Origin: Curtobacterium sp. ZW137
GTDB taxonomy: Bacteria; Actinomycetota; Actinomycetes; Actinomycetales; Microbacteriaceae
Assembly: GCF_003762905.1 (NCBI RefSeq)
Contig: NZ_RJKS01000003.1
Span: 62,001-126,000, forward strand
DNA: 64,000 nucleotides
Direction of reading: 5' to 3'
Every line of letters starts with the position of its first letter. The stretch's first letter is position 1. Made by a program: the position numbers and the translations under genes. The notes under the pieces are model-generated. The model ran no database searches, was not told the origin of the DNA, and worked only from the letters and a program-made list of their open reading frames with translations. This document shows positions 26,733-35,149 of the stretch, piece after piece.

Positions 26733-27127
26733 TACTTGCTCGCCTTCTTGCTCGTCGCGGCAGCAGCCTCGGCCTCGTCAGGGGTCGCGAGGACCACCGT
26801 GATGTGGCTGGTGCGCTTGTTGATCCGGAAGGCGCGGCCCTGGGCACGCGGCTGGAACCGCTTGAGGGTCGTGCCTTCGTCGACGAAGACGCGGCTCACG
26901 TAGAGGTCGCGCTCGTCCAGGAAGCTGTTCGTCGAGTCCGCCTTGACACGTGCGTTGGCGATCGCCGAGGCGACCAGCTTGTACACGGGCTCCGAAGCGC
27001 CCTGGGGGGCGAACTTCAGGATGGCGAGCGCCTCGTGGGCCTGCTTGCCGCGGATCAGCTCGATGACGCGACGGGCCTTCTGAGGCGTGACGCGGATGTG
27101 TCGCACGCGTGCGATCGACTCCACCAT
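26732..27127 (-). CDS. rplV: 50S ribosomal protein L22
   Basis: The 131-residue L22 lines the exit tunnel with its beta-hairpin ([20 protein letters not shown]). It contains [15 protein letters not shown] residues ([19 protein letters not shown]). The C-terminus has a short Ala/Lys-rich end. Confidence 0.97.
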   Translation of the reverse strand: MVESIARVRHIRVTPQKARRVIELIRGKQAHEALAILKFAPQGASEPVYKLVASAIANARVKADSTNSFLDERDLYVSRVFVDEGTTLKRFQPRAQGRAFRINKRTSHITVVLATPDEAEAAAATSKKASK

Positions 27128-27152
27128 TTCGTTCCTCCTCTGCGTCGCCGCC

Positions 27153-27434
27153 TTAGCGGCGACGGCCCTTCTTGTCGTCCTTCACGTGACCGCGGAAGGT
27201 ACGGGTCGGCGCGAACTCGCCGAGCTTGTGACCGACCATCGATTCGGTGACGAACACCGGGATGTGCTTGCGTCCGTCGTGCACCGCGATGGTGTGCCCG
27301 AGCATGTTCGGGACGATCATCGAGCGGCGCGACCACGTACGGATCACGTTCTTCGTGCTGGCCTCGTTCTGCGTGACGACCTTGCGGAGCAGGTGCTCGT
27401 CGACGAAGGGGCCCTTCTTCAGACTGCGTGGCAT
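27153..27434 (-). CDS. rpsS: 30S ribosomal protein S19
   Basis: The 93-residue head protein starts [19 protein letters not shown] and contains [20 protein letters not shown] and [18 protein letters not shown]. Standard length and sequence. Confidence 0.98.
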   Translation of the reverse strand: MPRSLKKGPFVDEHLLRKVVTQNEASTKNVIRTWSRRSMIVPNMLGHTIAVHDGRKHIPVFVTESMVGHKLGEFAPTRTFRGHVKDDKKGRRR

Positions 27435-27445
27435 CTTCTGAACTC

Positions 27446-28285
27446 CTACTTGCGCTTCTTGCCGGCGTTACGGCGACGGACGATGAGCTTGTCGCTCGGC
27501 TTGTTCGGCTTGCGCGTGCGGCCCTCGGACTGGCCCCAGGGGCTGACCGGGTGACGTCCACCGGAGGTCTTGCCCTCACCACCACCGTGCGGGTGGTCGA
27601 TCGGGTTCATCGCGACACCACGGACGGTCGGGCGGACGCCCTTCCAGCGCATGCGGCCGGCCTTGCCCCAGTTGATGTTCGACTGCTCGGCGTTGCCGAC
27701 CTCGCCGATCGTGGCGCGGCAGCGGGCGTCGACGTTGCGGACTTCACCCGACGGCAGACGGAGCTGCGCGTAGGGGCCGTCCTTCGCGACGAGACGCACC
27801 GAGGAGCCGGCCGAACGCGCGAGCTTGGCGCCGCCACCGGGGCGGAGCTCGATCGCGTGGATGACCGTACCCACGGGGATGTTGCGGAGCGGCAGGTTGT
27901 TGCCGGGCTTGATGTCAGCACCGGGGCCCTGCTCGACGACGTCGCCCTGCTTGAGCTTGTTCGGGGCGATGATGTAGCGCTTGGTGCCGTCCACGAAGTG
28001 CAGGAGCGCGATGCGCGCCGTGCGGTTCGGGTCGTACTCGATGTGCGCGACCTTGGCGTCCACGCCGTCCTTGTCGTGACGACGGAAGTCGATCACGCGG
28101 TACTGGCGCTTGTGGCCACCACCGATGTGGCGGGTGGTGATGCGGCCCGAGCTGTTGCGGCCACCGGTCTTCGGCAGCGGACGAAGCAGGGACTTCTCCG
28201 GGGTCGAGCGGGTGATCTCGGCGAAGTCGGCGACCGAGGAGCCACGACGACCCGGGGTCGTCGGCTTGTAGTTACGAATAGCCAT
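27446..28285 (-). CDS. rplB: 50S ribosomal protein L2
   Basis: The 279-residue L2 is near the peptidyl transferase centre. It has [20 protein letters not shown] and the catalytic-centre region with the conserved histidine in [18 protein letters not shown]. Standard length. Confidence 0.98.
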   Translation of the reverse strand: MAIRNYKPTTPGRRGSSVADFAEITRSTPEKSLLRPLPKTGGRNSSGRITTRHIGGGHKRQYRVIDFRRHDKDGVDAKVAHIEYDPNRTARIALLHFVDGTKRYIIAPNKLKQGDVVEQGPGADIKPGNNLPLRNIPVGTVIHAIELRPGGGAKLARSAGSSVRLVAKDGPYAQLRLPSGEVRNVDARCRATIGEVGNAEQSNINWGKAGRMRWKGVRPTVRGVAMNPIDHPHGGGEGKTSGGRHPVSPWGQSEGRTRKPNKPSDKLIVRRRNAGKKRK

Positions 28286-28303
28286 GATTTATCCCTCTGG
28301 TCC

Positions 28304-28603
28304 TCAGCCGACAGCCGTGAAGATGTCGATCGAACCGGACTTGAGCGTCACGATGGCACGCTTGGTGTCCTTGCGCTTGCCCAGACCGAACTTGGTGCGG
28401 CGGGTCTTGCCCGGACGGTTCAGCGTGTTGATGCCGGCGACCTTGACGTTGAAGATCTTCTCGATCGCGAGCTTGATCTCGGTCTTGTTCGCACGGGGGT
28501 CCACGATGAACGTGTACTTGCCCTGGTCGATGAGGCCGTAGCTCTTCTCCGACACGACCGGCGAGATGATGATGTCGCGCGGGTCCTTGTTGAAGCCGCT
28601 CAT
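28304..28603 (-). CDS. rplW: 50S ribosomal protein L23
   Basis: The 99-residue exit-tunnel protein is a docking site for trigger factor and SRP. It contains [20 protein letters not shown] and [17 protein letters not shown] loop residues ([17 protein letters not shown]). The ATG overlaps the rplD stop by 4 nt. Confidence 0.97.
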   Translation of the reverse strand: MSGFNKDPRDIIISPVVSEKSYGLIDQGKYTFIVDPRANKTEIKLAIEKIFNVKVAGINTLNRPGKTRRTKFGLGKRKDTKRAIVTLKSGSIDIFTAVG

Positions 28604-29259
28604 GCGGTGATCTCCTTCGCGGTCTTCGACGCGATGAAGGCGTCGAGGGCGCTCTTGCTGAAGACGATGGCGTCCGACACGAGGACGTCGTAGGCGTTCA
28701 GCTGGCCGTACGAGAGCGCGTGGACGTTCGGCAGGTTGCGGATCGACTTGAGCGTGAGCTCGTCGTCCGACTCGAGCACGACGAGCACGTTCTTGACGGG
28801 CGCGACCTTCTCGAGGAGCGTGCGGGCGGTCTTGGTCGACGGCACCTCGGCCGCGACGAAGCCCTCCACAGCGGAGATGCGGCCACCGCGGGCGCGGTCC
28901 GAGAGCGAGCCGAGCAGAGCCGCGGCGATCATCTTCTTCGGGGTGCGCTGCGAGTAGTCGCGCGGGGTCGGTCCGTGGACGACGCCACCGCCGGTGTGCT
29001 CCGGAGCACGGACGGAACCCTGACGGGCGCGGCCGGTGCCCTTCTGCTTGAACGGCTTGCGACCGGCACCGCGGACTTCGCCGCGGTTCTTGGTCTTGTG
29101 GGTGCCCTGACGCGAAGCGGCGCGCTGCGCGGTGACGACCTGGTGGATCAGCGGGACGTTGGTCTCGACGTCGAAGAGCTCGGCGGGGAGCTCGACGGTG
29201 CCGGACTTGACACCCGATGCGTCGAGGACGTCGATCGTGGTTGCGGTCGTGGTGGCCAT
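28600..29259 (-). CDS. rplD: 50S ribosomal protein L4
   Basis: The 219-residue L4 has the exit-tunnel loop [19 protein letters not shown] and [20 protein letters not shown]. In many bacteria L4 represses the S10 operon. I chose the ATG at 29259; a GTG two codons upstream overlaps the rplC stop. The same GTG-ATC-ATG arrangement occurs at rplR. Confidence 0.96.
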   Translation of the reverse strand: MATTTATTIDVLDASGVKSGTVELPAELFDVETNVPLIHQVVTAQRAASRQGTHKTKNRGEVRGAGRKPFKQKGTGRARQGSVRAPEHTGGGVVHGPTPRDYSQRTPKKMIAAALLGSLSDRARGGRISAVEGFVAAEVPSTKTARTLLEKVAPVKNVLVVLESDDELTLKSIRNLPNVHALSYGQLNAYDVLVSDAIVFSKSALDAFIASKTAKEITA

Positions 29260-29261
29260 GA

Positions 29262-29918
29262 TCACTTACCCTTCACGGCGGTGCGGACGAAGACGGAGCG
29301 ACCGCGAGCACCGGGGACGGCGCCCTTGACGAGCAGCAGACCCTTCTCGGCGTCGACGGCGTGCACCGTGAGGTTGAGGACGGTGACGCGCTCGCCACCC
29401 ATGCGACCGGCCATACGCATGCCCTTGAAGACACGCGACGGGGTCGAGGAAGCACCGATCGAGCCGGGCTTGCGGTGGTTGCGGTGCGAACCGTGCGAGG
29501 CGGAGACGCCGGCGAAGCCGTGGCGCTTCATGACACCCGCGAAGCCCTTGCCCTTGCTCGTGCCGACGACGTCGACCTTCGCGCCGGCTTCGAACGTGGC
29601 GTCCACGGTGAGCTCCTGGCCCAGCGTGTACTCGCCGGCGTCCGACGTGCGGATCTCGGTGAGGGTGCGGCGCGGGGTGACCCCGGCGGCCTCGAAGTGG
29701 CCAGCGGCCGGCTTGTTCACCTTGCGCGGGTCGATCTGGCCGGCGGCGATCTGGATCGCCTCGTAGCCGTCACGCTCGACGTTGCGGATCTGGGTGACCA
29801 CGTTCGGGCCGACCTCGATCACGGTGACGGGGATGAACTTGTTGTTCTCGTCCCACACCTGGGTCATCCCGAGCTTCTTGCCGAGGAGGCCCTTGACGGA
29901 CTTGGTTGAATTCGCCAT
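29262..29918 (-). CDS. rplC: 50S ribosomal protein L3
   Basis: The 218-residue L3 has [19 protein letters not shown] and the loop [20 protein letters not shown] close to the peptidyl transferase centre. It lies 13 nt after rpsJ. Confidence 0.98.
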   Translation of the reverse strand: MANSTKSVKGLLGKKLGMTQVWDENNKFIPVTVIEVGPNVVTQIRNVERDGYEAIQIAAGQIDPRKVNKPAAGHFEAAGVTPRRTLTEIRTSDAGEYTLGQELTVDATFEAGAKVDVVGTSKGKGFAGVMKRHGFAGVSASHGSHRNHRKPGSIGASSTPSRVFKGMRMAGRMGGERVTVLNLTVHAVDAEKGLLLVKGAVPGARGRSVFVRTAVKGK

Positions 29919-29931
29919 CAGTCAGCCCCCC

Positions 29932-30240
29932 TTACAGCTTGATCTCGATGTTGACGTCGGCCGGGAGGTCGAGACGCATGAGCGAGTCGACGGCCTTCGG
30001 CGTCGGGTCGACGATGTCGATGACCCGCTTGTGCGTGCGCTTCTCGAAGTGCTCGCGCGAGTCCTTGTACTTGTGAGGGGAACGGATCACTGCGATCACG
30101 TTCTTCTCGGTGGGGAGCGGCACCGGGCCGACCACGGTCGCACCGGCACGGGTCACCGTGTCGACGATCTTCCGGGCCGACGTGTCGATGACCTCGTGGT
30201 CGTACGACTTGAGCCGGATGCGGATCTTCTGTCCCGCCAT
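29932..30240 (-). CDS. rpsJ: 30S ribosomal protein S10
   Basis: S10 is also the NusE antitermination factor. The 102-residue protein starts [19 protein letters not shown], contains [19 protein letters not shown] and ends in NIEIKL. It is the first gene of the S10 operon here. The usual upstream tuf gene is 3.6 kb away, separated by accessory genes. Confidence 0.98.
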   Translation of the reverse strand: MAGQKIRIRLKSYDHEVIDTSARKIVDTVTRAGATVVGPVPLPTEKNVIAVIRSPHKYKDSREHFEKRTHKRVIDIVDPTPKAVDSLMRLDLPADVNIEIKL

Positions 30241-30787
30241 GTGTTCTCTGTCCTCTCTGCGCCGCGCACCCTCGGGCCGCCTGACGCCGCCGGGTTCCGC
30301 CCTGTGCGGACCTGGCTGTTTGCGTGAATCACCGGACGCATCCGCTGGGGATGACCGCTGTTCTCCTGTCAACCGCGTGGGCGGGCATGCTGCTGGTGCT
30401 CACACCGGCCCACGTGGACGTGTCGCTTCCCACACACGCCGGCGGACCGGCGTGCTCCCTGGGATTCGAGCTGTTCTGCTGCCTGCGGCCCAACCCAGCC
30501 CTGCTGAACAAGGGGGTTGTGCACTGCCAGAGCAGTGATCCTTGCGGGCGCGGACGCCCGTGGAATTTCGGAACCGGACAAGTCTCCCATAGGCACAGCA
30601 TCCGTGCAACCCGGGCGTGTCGCGCTTCACCGGGCGTGTCGGAACGGTGCCACTCCCCCGGTCTGCCGCGGATCCAGCGGCCTGGAGGCCCGGGTCGCGC
30701 CCGCCCCGGAACACGCCTCCGGAAGCCGCCCGGGACCACCGCCGGAAGCCGTCCGGAAGCCCGCCGCGGACCGGCCGGACCGCGAAA
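30241..30787 (-). other. Long noncoding leader region upstream of rpsJ
   Basis: About 550 nt without a convincing gene on either strand. It must hold the S10 operon promoter and leader. Visible structures include CACTGC-CAGA-GCAGTG (30522-30537) and GGGCG-CGGA-CGCCC near 30547-30560. I could not select a -35/-10 pair with confidence: TTGTCC and TATGGG hexamers near 30575-30600 on the minus strand are not well spaced. Possible site of an L4-type leader, but its fold cannot be shown by eye. Confidence 0.5.
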
Positions 30788-30825
30788 CGGACACAGCACC
30801 ACGCGATCGCGCGGTGCTGTGTCCG
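30788..30825. repeat. Dispersed long hairpin, copy 1 (after darT-like gene)
   Basis: CGGACACAGCACC (30788-30800) and GGTGCTGTGTCCG (30813-30825) are perfect arms. Inside, CGCG-AT-CGCG continues the stem after one A/C mismatch. A copy with the same 11-nt arm core GACACAGCACC is at 40221-40254, and flanking bases (GACCGCGA before, CCGG after) are also shared. Each copy lies about 25 nt after the stop of a minus-strand gene. This suggests a mobile or recruited terminator-like element. Confidence 0.8.
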
Positions 30826-30851
30826 GAAGGTGGTGCGGTGACGACTGCGGG

Positions 30852-31679
30852 CTAGTCCTCGTCGTCGATCACCGGGGGCACGAACCACGGCGGGAAGACG
30901 GCGACGCGGGGAGCGTGACCGCCGTGCTCGGCGAGGATGTCCTTCACCGCGTGCCGGGCCCGGTCGTTCGGCACGCCGATGACCGCGACCGAGGTGAACG
31001 GGACGCTCGGGCCGGCGAGCACCTCGAGGCCATGCATCTCCGGGTCGGTCAGGTCGGTGCGGCGCAGCATGTTCGCGGACGCCTCGGGGCCGACGGCGAA
31101 CCGGACGTCCTCGGCGTCGGCGTCGGTGTCCGACAAGATCACGGAGGCGCCGAACGCCGCCGTCGGGACGACGAGTACGACGTAGTCGGTGCCGCGGGTG
31201 TGCCGGGCGGCGTCCGACCAGCGCGTCTCGTCGAGCGCACCGCGGCGGACCTCGTCCCAGCGGGCCCCGTCGGGCGAGAGCGAGAACGGCACGTGCGCGG
31301 CGACGCTCGAACCGTCGGGAGCGGTCGCCGCTGCGCGGGACTCGCGGAGGGCCGGCGCGCTGATGTCGTACGACGGGGTGACCCGGTCGGACGCCAGGAT
31401 CGCCTGGTCCGCGACGATGCCGTCGAAGTTGTCGATGTGGGTGACGTGGTGCGCCCGCAGCGTGCCGAACACCCGCGCGGCGGGCATCTCCGGCTCAGCG
31501 GTGCGCAGCGCGGTGGCCCGGGCACGTGCCGGGGAGCCGCCGGGGGTCGACCGGAGGGACGTGCTCACGCGGGTCCGCCGCGGTGCCGGGGTCTTGGGGA
31601 CGTCCGGCAGCTCGCGCTGGCGCGGCGCGCAGATGTCGCAGAGTTCGGTGGGGAATCCGTGGATGCACTCGTCGGTCAC
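30852..31679 (-). CDS. DarT-like ADP-ribosyltransferase (DUF4433-type), no DarG partner visible
   Basis: DarT toxins transfer ADP-ribose from NAD to thymidine in single-stranded DNA. The 275-residue protein has the DarT segments VTHIDNFDGIVADQAILASD (79-98), AAHVPFSLSPDGARW (127-141, compare VPFYFNPRSPM) and GLEVLAGPSVPF (218-229, compare AEFLV..VPW). E219 sits at the place of the family's catalytic glutamate. The N-terminus has a C5-x-H7...C14-x2-C17 pattern that could bind zinc, followed by a disordered Pro/Arg-rich linker (20-60). No macrodomain DarG antitoxin gene adjoins it: neighbours are topoisomerase IB and rpsJ. It may be an orphan, a divergent non-toxic member, or one whose partner lies elsewhere. 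Confidence 0.75.
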   Translation of the reverse strand: MTDECIHGFPTELCDICAPRQRELPDVPKTPAPRRTRVSTSLRSTPGGSPARARATALRTAEPEMPAARVFGTLRAHHVTHIDNFDGIVADQAILASDRVTPSYDISAPALRESRAAATAPDGSSVAAHVPFSLSPDGARWDEVRRGALDETRWSDAARHTRGTDYVVLVVPTAAFGASVILSDTDADAEDVRFAVGPEASANMLRRTDLTDPEMHGLEVLAGPSVPFTSVAVIGVPNDRARHAVKDILAEHGGHAPRVAVFPPWFVPPVIDDED

Positions 31680-31770
31680 GACTGGTGTGGGTCCTTCCGT
31701 GCCGCGTGGGGGTGGAACGGCACAAGGGTAAACGCTACGTCATCACGGCCGTTCTGCGGCACCGTCCAGC

Positions 31771-32748
31771 TCATTGGCGGTAGAGGAGCGCCCGGACCTC
31801 GGCCTCCGCGGCGTGCAGACGGGCCGGGTCGATGGTCTCGCCGTGCTCGTACGCGTCGAGCAGGCGTGGGTCGATGTAGCTCTGCCGGGCGACGGTGGGG
31901 GTGTTCCCGAGGACCTCGCTCGCGGCCTTCACCGCGTGCGAGACGGCCTGCTTGCGACGGCTCGCGGCGGACTGCGGGCCGGTCTCGGCGAGGTCGACCG
32001 CGGCGGCCACCGTGCCGTGCAGGGTCCGGAAGTCCTTCGCGGTGAACTCCTCACCCGCGCGCTCCTTCACGTAGGCGTTGATGTCCTCGGCGGAGAGCGG
32101 CTCCCACTCCGCGCCGCGGGACTCCCGGTACGACAGCAGCCGGGCGTTCGGGCCGCGCCGCTTCATGCCGACGACCACCCGGGCCAGGTCCGCGTCGTGG
32201 ATCGACGACGACCACTCCTGCCCGCTCTTGCCGGGGAAGTCGAGCTCGATGTCGTCCCCGGACACGTGGGCGTGCGCGCAGAGCAGCGTGGACAGCCCGC
32301 GGCTGCCGTGCTCGGACGCGTACCGCTCGGACCCGACGCGCAGCGAGCCCTGGTCGAGCATCCGGAACGCGGCCGCGAGCGACCGGCGCTGGTCCGGCTC
32401 CGGTCGACGGAGGTCCTGCGTGACCATCCGACGCGCACCGGGGAGGGACTCGGCGAGGGCGAGCGCCCGGTCGTACTTGATCTTGTCCATCCGGTCACGC
32501 CAGGACGGGTGGTACATGTACTGCCGTCGCCCGGCCCCGTCGATCCCGGTCGCCAGGATGTGGCCGTTCTCGTACGGCGAGATCCAGACGTCGTCCCACG
32601 CGGGCGGGATGACGAAGTCCTCGAGGCGCTGCCGGACCTCGGGGTCGGTGACGGTGTTGCCGCCGGGGTCGCGGTACGTGAACCCGCGTCCGCTGCGGAC
32701 CCGGTGGTAGCCACGACCGTTGGTCTTGGATCTGCGGAGACGTGTCAC
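31771..32748 (-). CDS. DNA topoisomerase IB (poxvirus-like)
   Basis: The 325-residue enzyme relaxes supercoils through a 3'-phosphotyrosine. It has the N-terminal domain with IPPAWDDVWISPYENGHILA and GRRQYMYHPSWRDRMDKIKY, the catalytic core with LLCAHAHVSGDDIELDFPGKSG and FTAKDFRTLHGT, and the catalytic tyrosine Y291 in ARQSYIDPRLLD. The catalytic basic residues in KDFRTLHGT and the tyrosine are intact. Such bacterial IB enzymes are accessory. The gene is separated from tuf by a decayed gene. Confidence 0.92.
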   Translation of the reverse strand: MTRLRRSKTNGRGYHRVRSGRGFTYRDPGGNTVTDPEVRQRLEDFVIPPAWDDVWISPYENGHILATGIDGAGRRQYMYHPSWRDRMDKIKYDRALALAESLPGARRMVTQDLRRPEPDQRRSLAAAFRMLDQGSLRVGSERYASEHGSRGLSTLLCAHAHVSGDDIELDFPGKSGQEWSSSIHDADLARVVVGMKRRGPNARLLSYRESRGAEWEPLSAEDINAYVKERAGEEFTAKDFRTLHGTVAAAVDLAETGPQSAASRRKQAVSHAVKAASEVLGNTPTVARQSYIDPRLLDAYEHGETIDPARLHAAEAEVRALLYRQ

Positions 32749-32788
32749 CTCTCCGAGGATGCACGCCCGGCCCTGGGCGCACGCACGT

Positions 32789-32836
32789 GACGGACGGGAG
32801 GCCCGGTACCGGCCGGCACCGGGCCTCCCGTCCGTC
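32789..32836. terminator. 19-bp perfect hairpin after the decayed surface-protein gene
   Basis: GACGGACGGGAGGCCCGGT (32789-32807) pairs perfectly with 32818-32836 around a 10-nt loop. It lies 12 nt past the stop of the 32849-33725 remnant. It shares the core GACGGGAGGC/GCCTCCCGTC with the palindrome at 54456-54495. Confidence 0.75.
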
Positions 32837-32848
32837 AGGTGGTCACCG

Positions 32849-33725
32849 TCACACGCGTCGGCGACGCAGCAGGAGCAGCACCAGTCCGGCCATCACCGCT
32901 GCCAGGGCGAGCAGGCCGCCCAGGCCGAGGCCGACGGCACCGGTGAACGCGAGCTCGCTCGCCGGCTTCGGCGCCGCGTGCACCGGGGCCGGGTCGCTCG
33001 CGCGGAGCGGGTCGCCCGCCGTCACCGTGCTGGGGTCGCTCGGGACGACCTGCGCCGTCGAGGACTGCACGGTCGCGACGTTGGTGATCCGGTCCGGTGC
33101 GTCCGCGGCCACGGTCGAGCCGGTGGTGCAGGTCGCGCCCCGGTCGTCGACGCTCACGAACGACAGGCCGGGGGCGCTGCGCGTCCGAGGGGCCGTCGTT
33201 TCGTCACCGTCACGTCCTAGGTCACCTGCGTGCCGGCGTCGGCTGAGGCCGCGCTCGTCCGGGTCTTCGTGATCGACAGGACGGCCTCGGTGGTGACATC
33301 CACCGTCGCGCCGTCAGGTGCCGTGGCACCCTGCGTCGTCACCGGGCGGCGGTCGCGGTGTTCCCGATCGACGATCCCGTGGCCGAAGCCAGCACGTGCA
33401 CGACGATGCCGATCGTGTTCGGGTCCTCGGCGCCGACTGCGATGCCGTCGGTGCTGACCAGCATGAGGACGCCGTCCTCGTTCGACTCGAGCGTCCAGTG
33501 TGCCGTGGTGCCGTCGGTCAGGCCGACGGAGGACACCAGGGGGCAGAGTGTCCTGCGCCCGGACGCTCGGGGTCGTGCCGGCGCGGGCAGTCCGCGTCGC
33601 GCTGCGCGAGGTATCGGCCTCGTGCGTCGCGGCGTTGTCCGCCGTCACCGTGTTGGCCCGCGTCCCGGTCAGATCAGTCGGCGTCGCTACCGTGATGGTG
33701 AAGGACGTGGTCGACCCCGCCTGCA
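32849..33725 (-). pseudogene. Decayed DUF11-repeat surface protein with LAFTG sorting signal
   Basis: On the minus strand three frames must be joined to read a plausible protein: QAGSTTSFTITVATPTDLTG (about 33715-33535), then LTDGTTAHWTLESNEDGVLM to SSIGNTATAA (33520-33342), then PVTTQGATAPDGATVDVTTE and SITKTRTSAASADAGTQ ending in a stop at 33217. Finally it continues to ITNVATVQSSTAQVV and the C-terminal signal LAFTG, a hydrophobic helix and RRRRV (stop at 32849). This is a DUF11 (conserved repeat) wall-anchored protein for a class E (LAxTG) sortase. At least three frameshifts and loss of the N-terminal part make it non-functional. Confidence 0.75.
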
Positions 33726-33756
33726 CGTGGGGTCCAGGGCTCGGCACCAACACGAA

Positions 33757-33788
33757 AGCGGGGCCGGGCCCGAAGGCCCGACCCCGCT
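33757..33788 (-). terminator. Terminator after tuf
   Basis: AGCGGGG...CCCCGCT arms with internal GGGCC/GGCCC pairing form a long G+C-rich hairpin 18 nt after the tuf stop. It is followed on the minus strand by TTTCGTG. It closes the str operon. Confidence 0.8.
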
Positions 33789-33805
33789 CGCGCAGGTAAC
33801 GGAAG

Positions 33806-34993
33806 TTACTTGATGATCGTCTCGACGGTGCCGGCGCCGACCGTGCGGCCACCCTCACGGATGGCGAAACGCAGGCCCTCTTCCATGGCGATCGGCTGGA
33901 TCAGTTCGACCGTCATCGAAACGGTGTCGCCGGGCATGACCATCTCGGTGCCCTCGGGCAGCGTGATGACGCCGGTGACGTCCGTGGTGCGGAAGTAGAA
34001 CTGCGGGCGGTAGTTCGCGTAGAACGGGTTGTGACGGCCGCCCTCTTCCTTGTTCAGGATGTACGCGTTCGCCTTGAACTCGGTGTGCGGCGTGACCGAA
34101 CCCGGCTTCACGACGACCTGACCGCGCTCCACGTCCTCACGCTTGAGGCCACGGATGAGCAGACCGGTGTTGTCACCCGCGACTGCCTTGTCGAGCAGCT
34201 TGCGGAACATCTCGATGCCCGTGACCGTGGTCTTCTGGGTCGGCTTGATGCCGACGATCTCCACCTCGGAGTTGAGGTCCAGCTCGCCGCGCTCGACGCG
34301 ACCGGTGACGACGGTGCCACGACCGGTGATCGTGAAGACGTCCTCGATCGGCATGAGGAAGGGCTGGTCCGTGGCACGCACGGGGTCCGGCACGAACTCG
34401 TCGACCTGGGCCATGAGGTCCTGGACGGACTTGACCCACTTCTCGTCGCCCTCGAGCGCCTTGAGCGCCGAGACCTGCACGACGGGGGCGTCCTCGTCGA
34501 ACTCCTGCGAGCCGAGGAGCTCACGGACCTCGAGCTCGACGAGCTCCAGGATCTCCTCGTCGTCCACCATGTCGGACTTGTTCAGTGCGACGACGATGTA
34601 GGGCACGCCGACCTGGCGGGCGAGCAGCACGTGCTCACGCGTCTGGGGCATGGGACCGTCGGTGGCGGCGACCACGAGGATCGCGCCGTCCATCTGGGCC
34701 GCACCGGTGATCATGTTCTTCACGTAGTCGGCGTGACCAGGAGCGTCGACGTGCGCGTAGTGGCGCTTCTCCGTCTGGTACTCGACGTGCGAGATGTTGA
34801 TCGTGATGCCGCGCTGGCGCTCTTCGGGGGCGTTGTCGATCTGAGCGAAGTCACGGGCCTCGTTGAGGTCCGGGTACTGGTCGTGCAGAACCTTGGTGAT
34901 CGCCGCCGTGAGCGTGGTCTTGCCGTGGTCGACGTGACCGATGGTTCCGATGTTGACGTGCGGCTTGGTGCGCTCGAACTTGGCCTTGGCCAC
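33806..34993 (-). CDS. tuf: Elongation factor Tu
   Basis: EF-Tu delivers aminoacyl-tRNA to the ribosome. The 395-residue protein has GHVDHGKTT (G1), RGITIN (G2), DAPGHADY (G3), NKSD (G4) and the C-terminal barrel with [20 protein letters not shown] and [15 protein letters not shown]. It lies 156 nt after fusA. Single copy within the window. Confidence 0.99.
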   Translation of the reverse strand: MAKAKFERTKPHVNIGTIGHVDHGKTTLTAAITKVLHDQYPDLNEARDFAQIDNAPEERQRGITINISHVEYQTEKRHYAHVDAPGHADYVKNMITGAAQMDGAILVVAATDGPMPQTREHVLLARQVGVPYIVVALNKSDMVDDEEILELVELEVRELLGSQEFDEDAPVVQVSALKALEGDEKWVKSVQDLMAQVDEFVPDPVRATDQPFLMPIEDVFTITGRGTVVTGRVERGELDLNSEVEIVGIKPTQKTTVTGIEMFRKLLDKAVAGDNTGLLIRGLKREDVERGQVVVKPGSVTPHTEFKANAYILNKEEGGRHNPFYANYRPQFYFRTTDVTGVITLPEGTEMVMPGDTVSMTVELIQPIAMEEGLRFAIREGGRTVGAGTVETIIK

Positions 34994-35149
34994 TGTGGGT
35001 CCTCCTCAGGACTCGGATGCGACACCACCGGGAGCATCCCGATCCGGGGTGCTGCACCGTTGGTCCGCGGTGTGTGTGTCTTTACTTTACTTGGTGGCGA
35101 GGGGCCCGTCGCCGGGCTCCCCCGCCTGTGGAGAACACGCTCGGAAGCG

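Noticed and set aside
30852..31679. A toxin-antitoxin pair with a neighbouring gene
   Set aside because: Neither neighbour (topoisomerase IB, rpsJ) resembles DarG or any macrodomain protein, and there is no small gene in the 90-nt spacer.
30324..32045. A 573-codon plus-strand open frame spanning the rpsJ leader and the DarT-like gene
   Set aside because: It crosses a noncoding leader, a hairpin repeat and a real minus-strand gene, and has no recognisable domain or ribosome-binding site.
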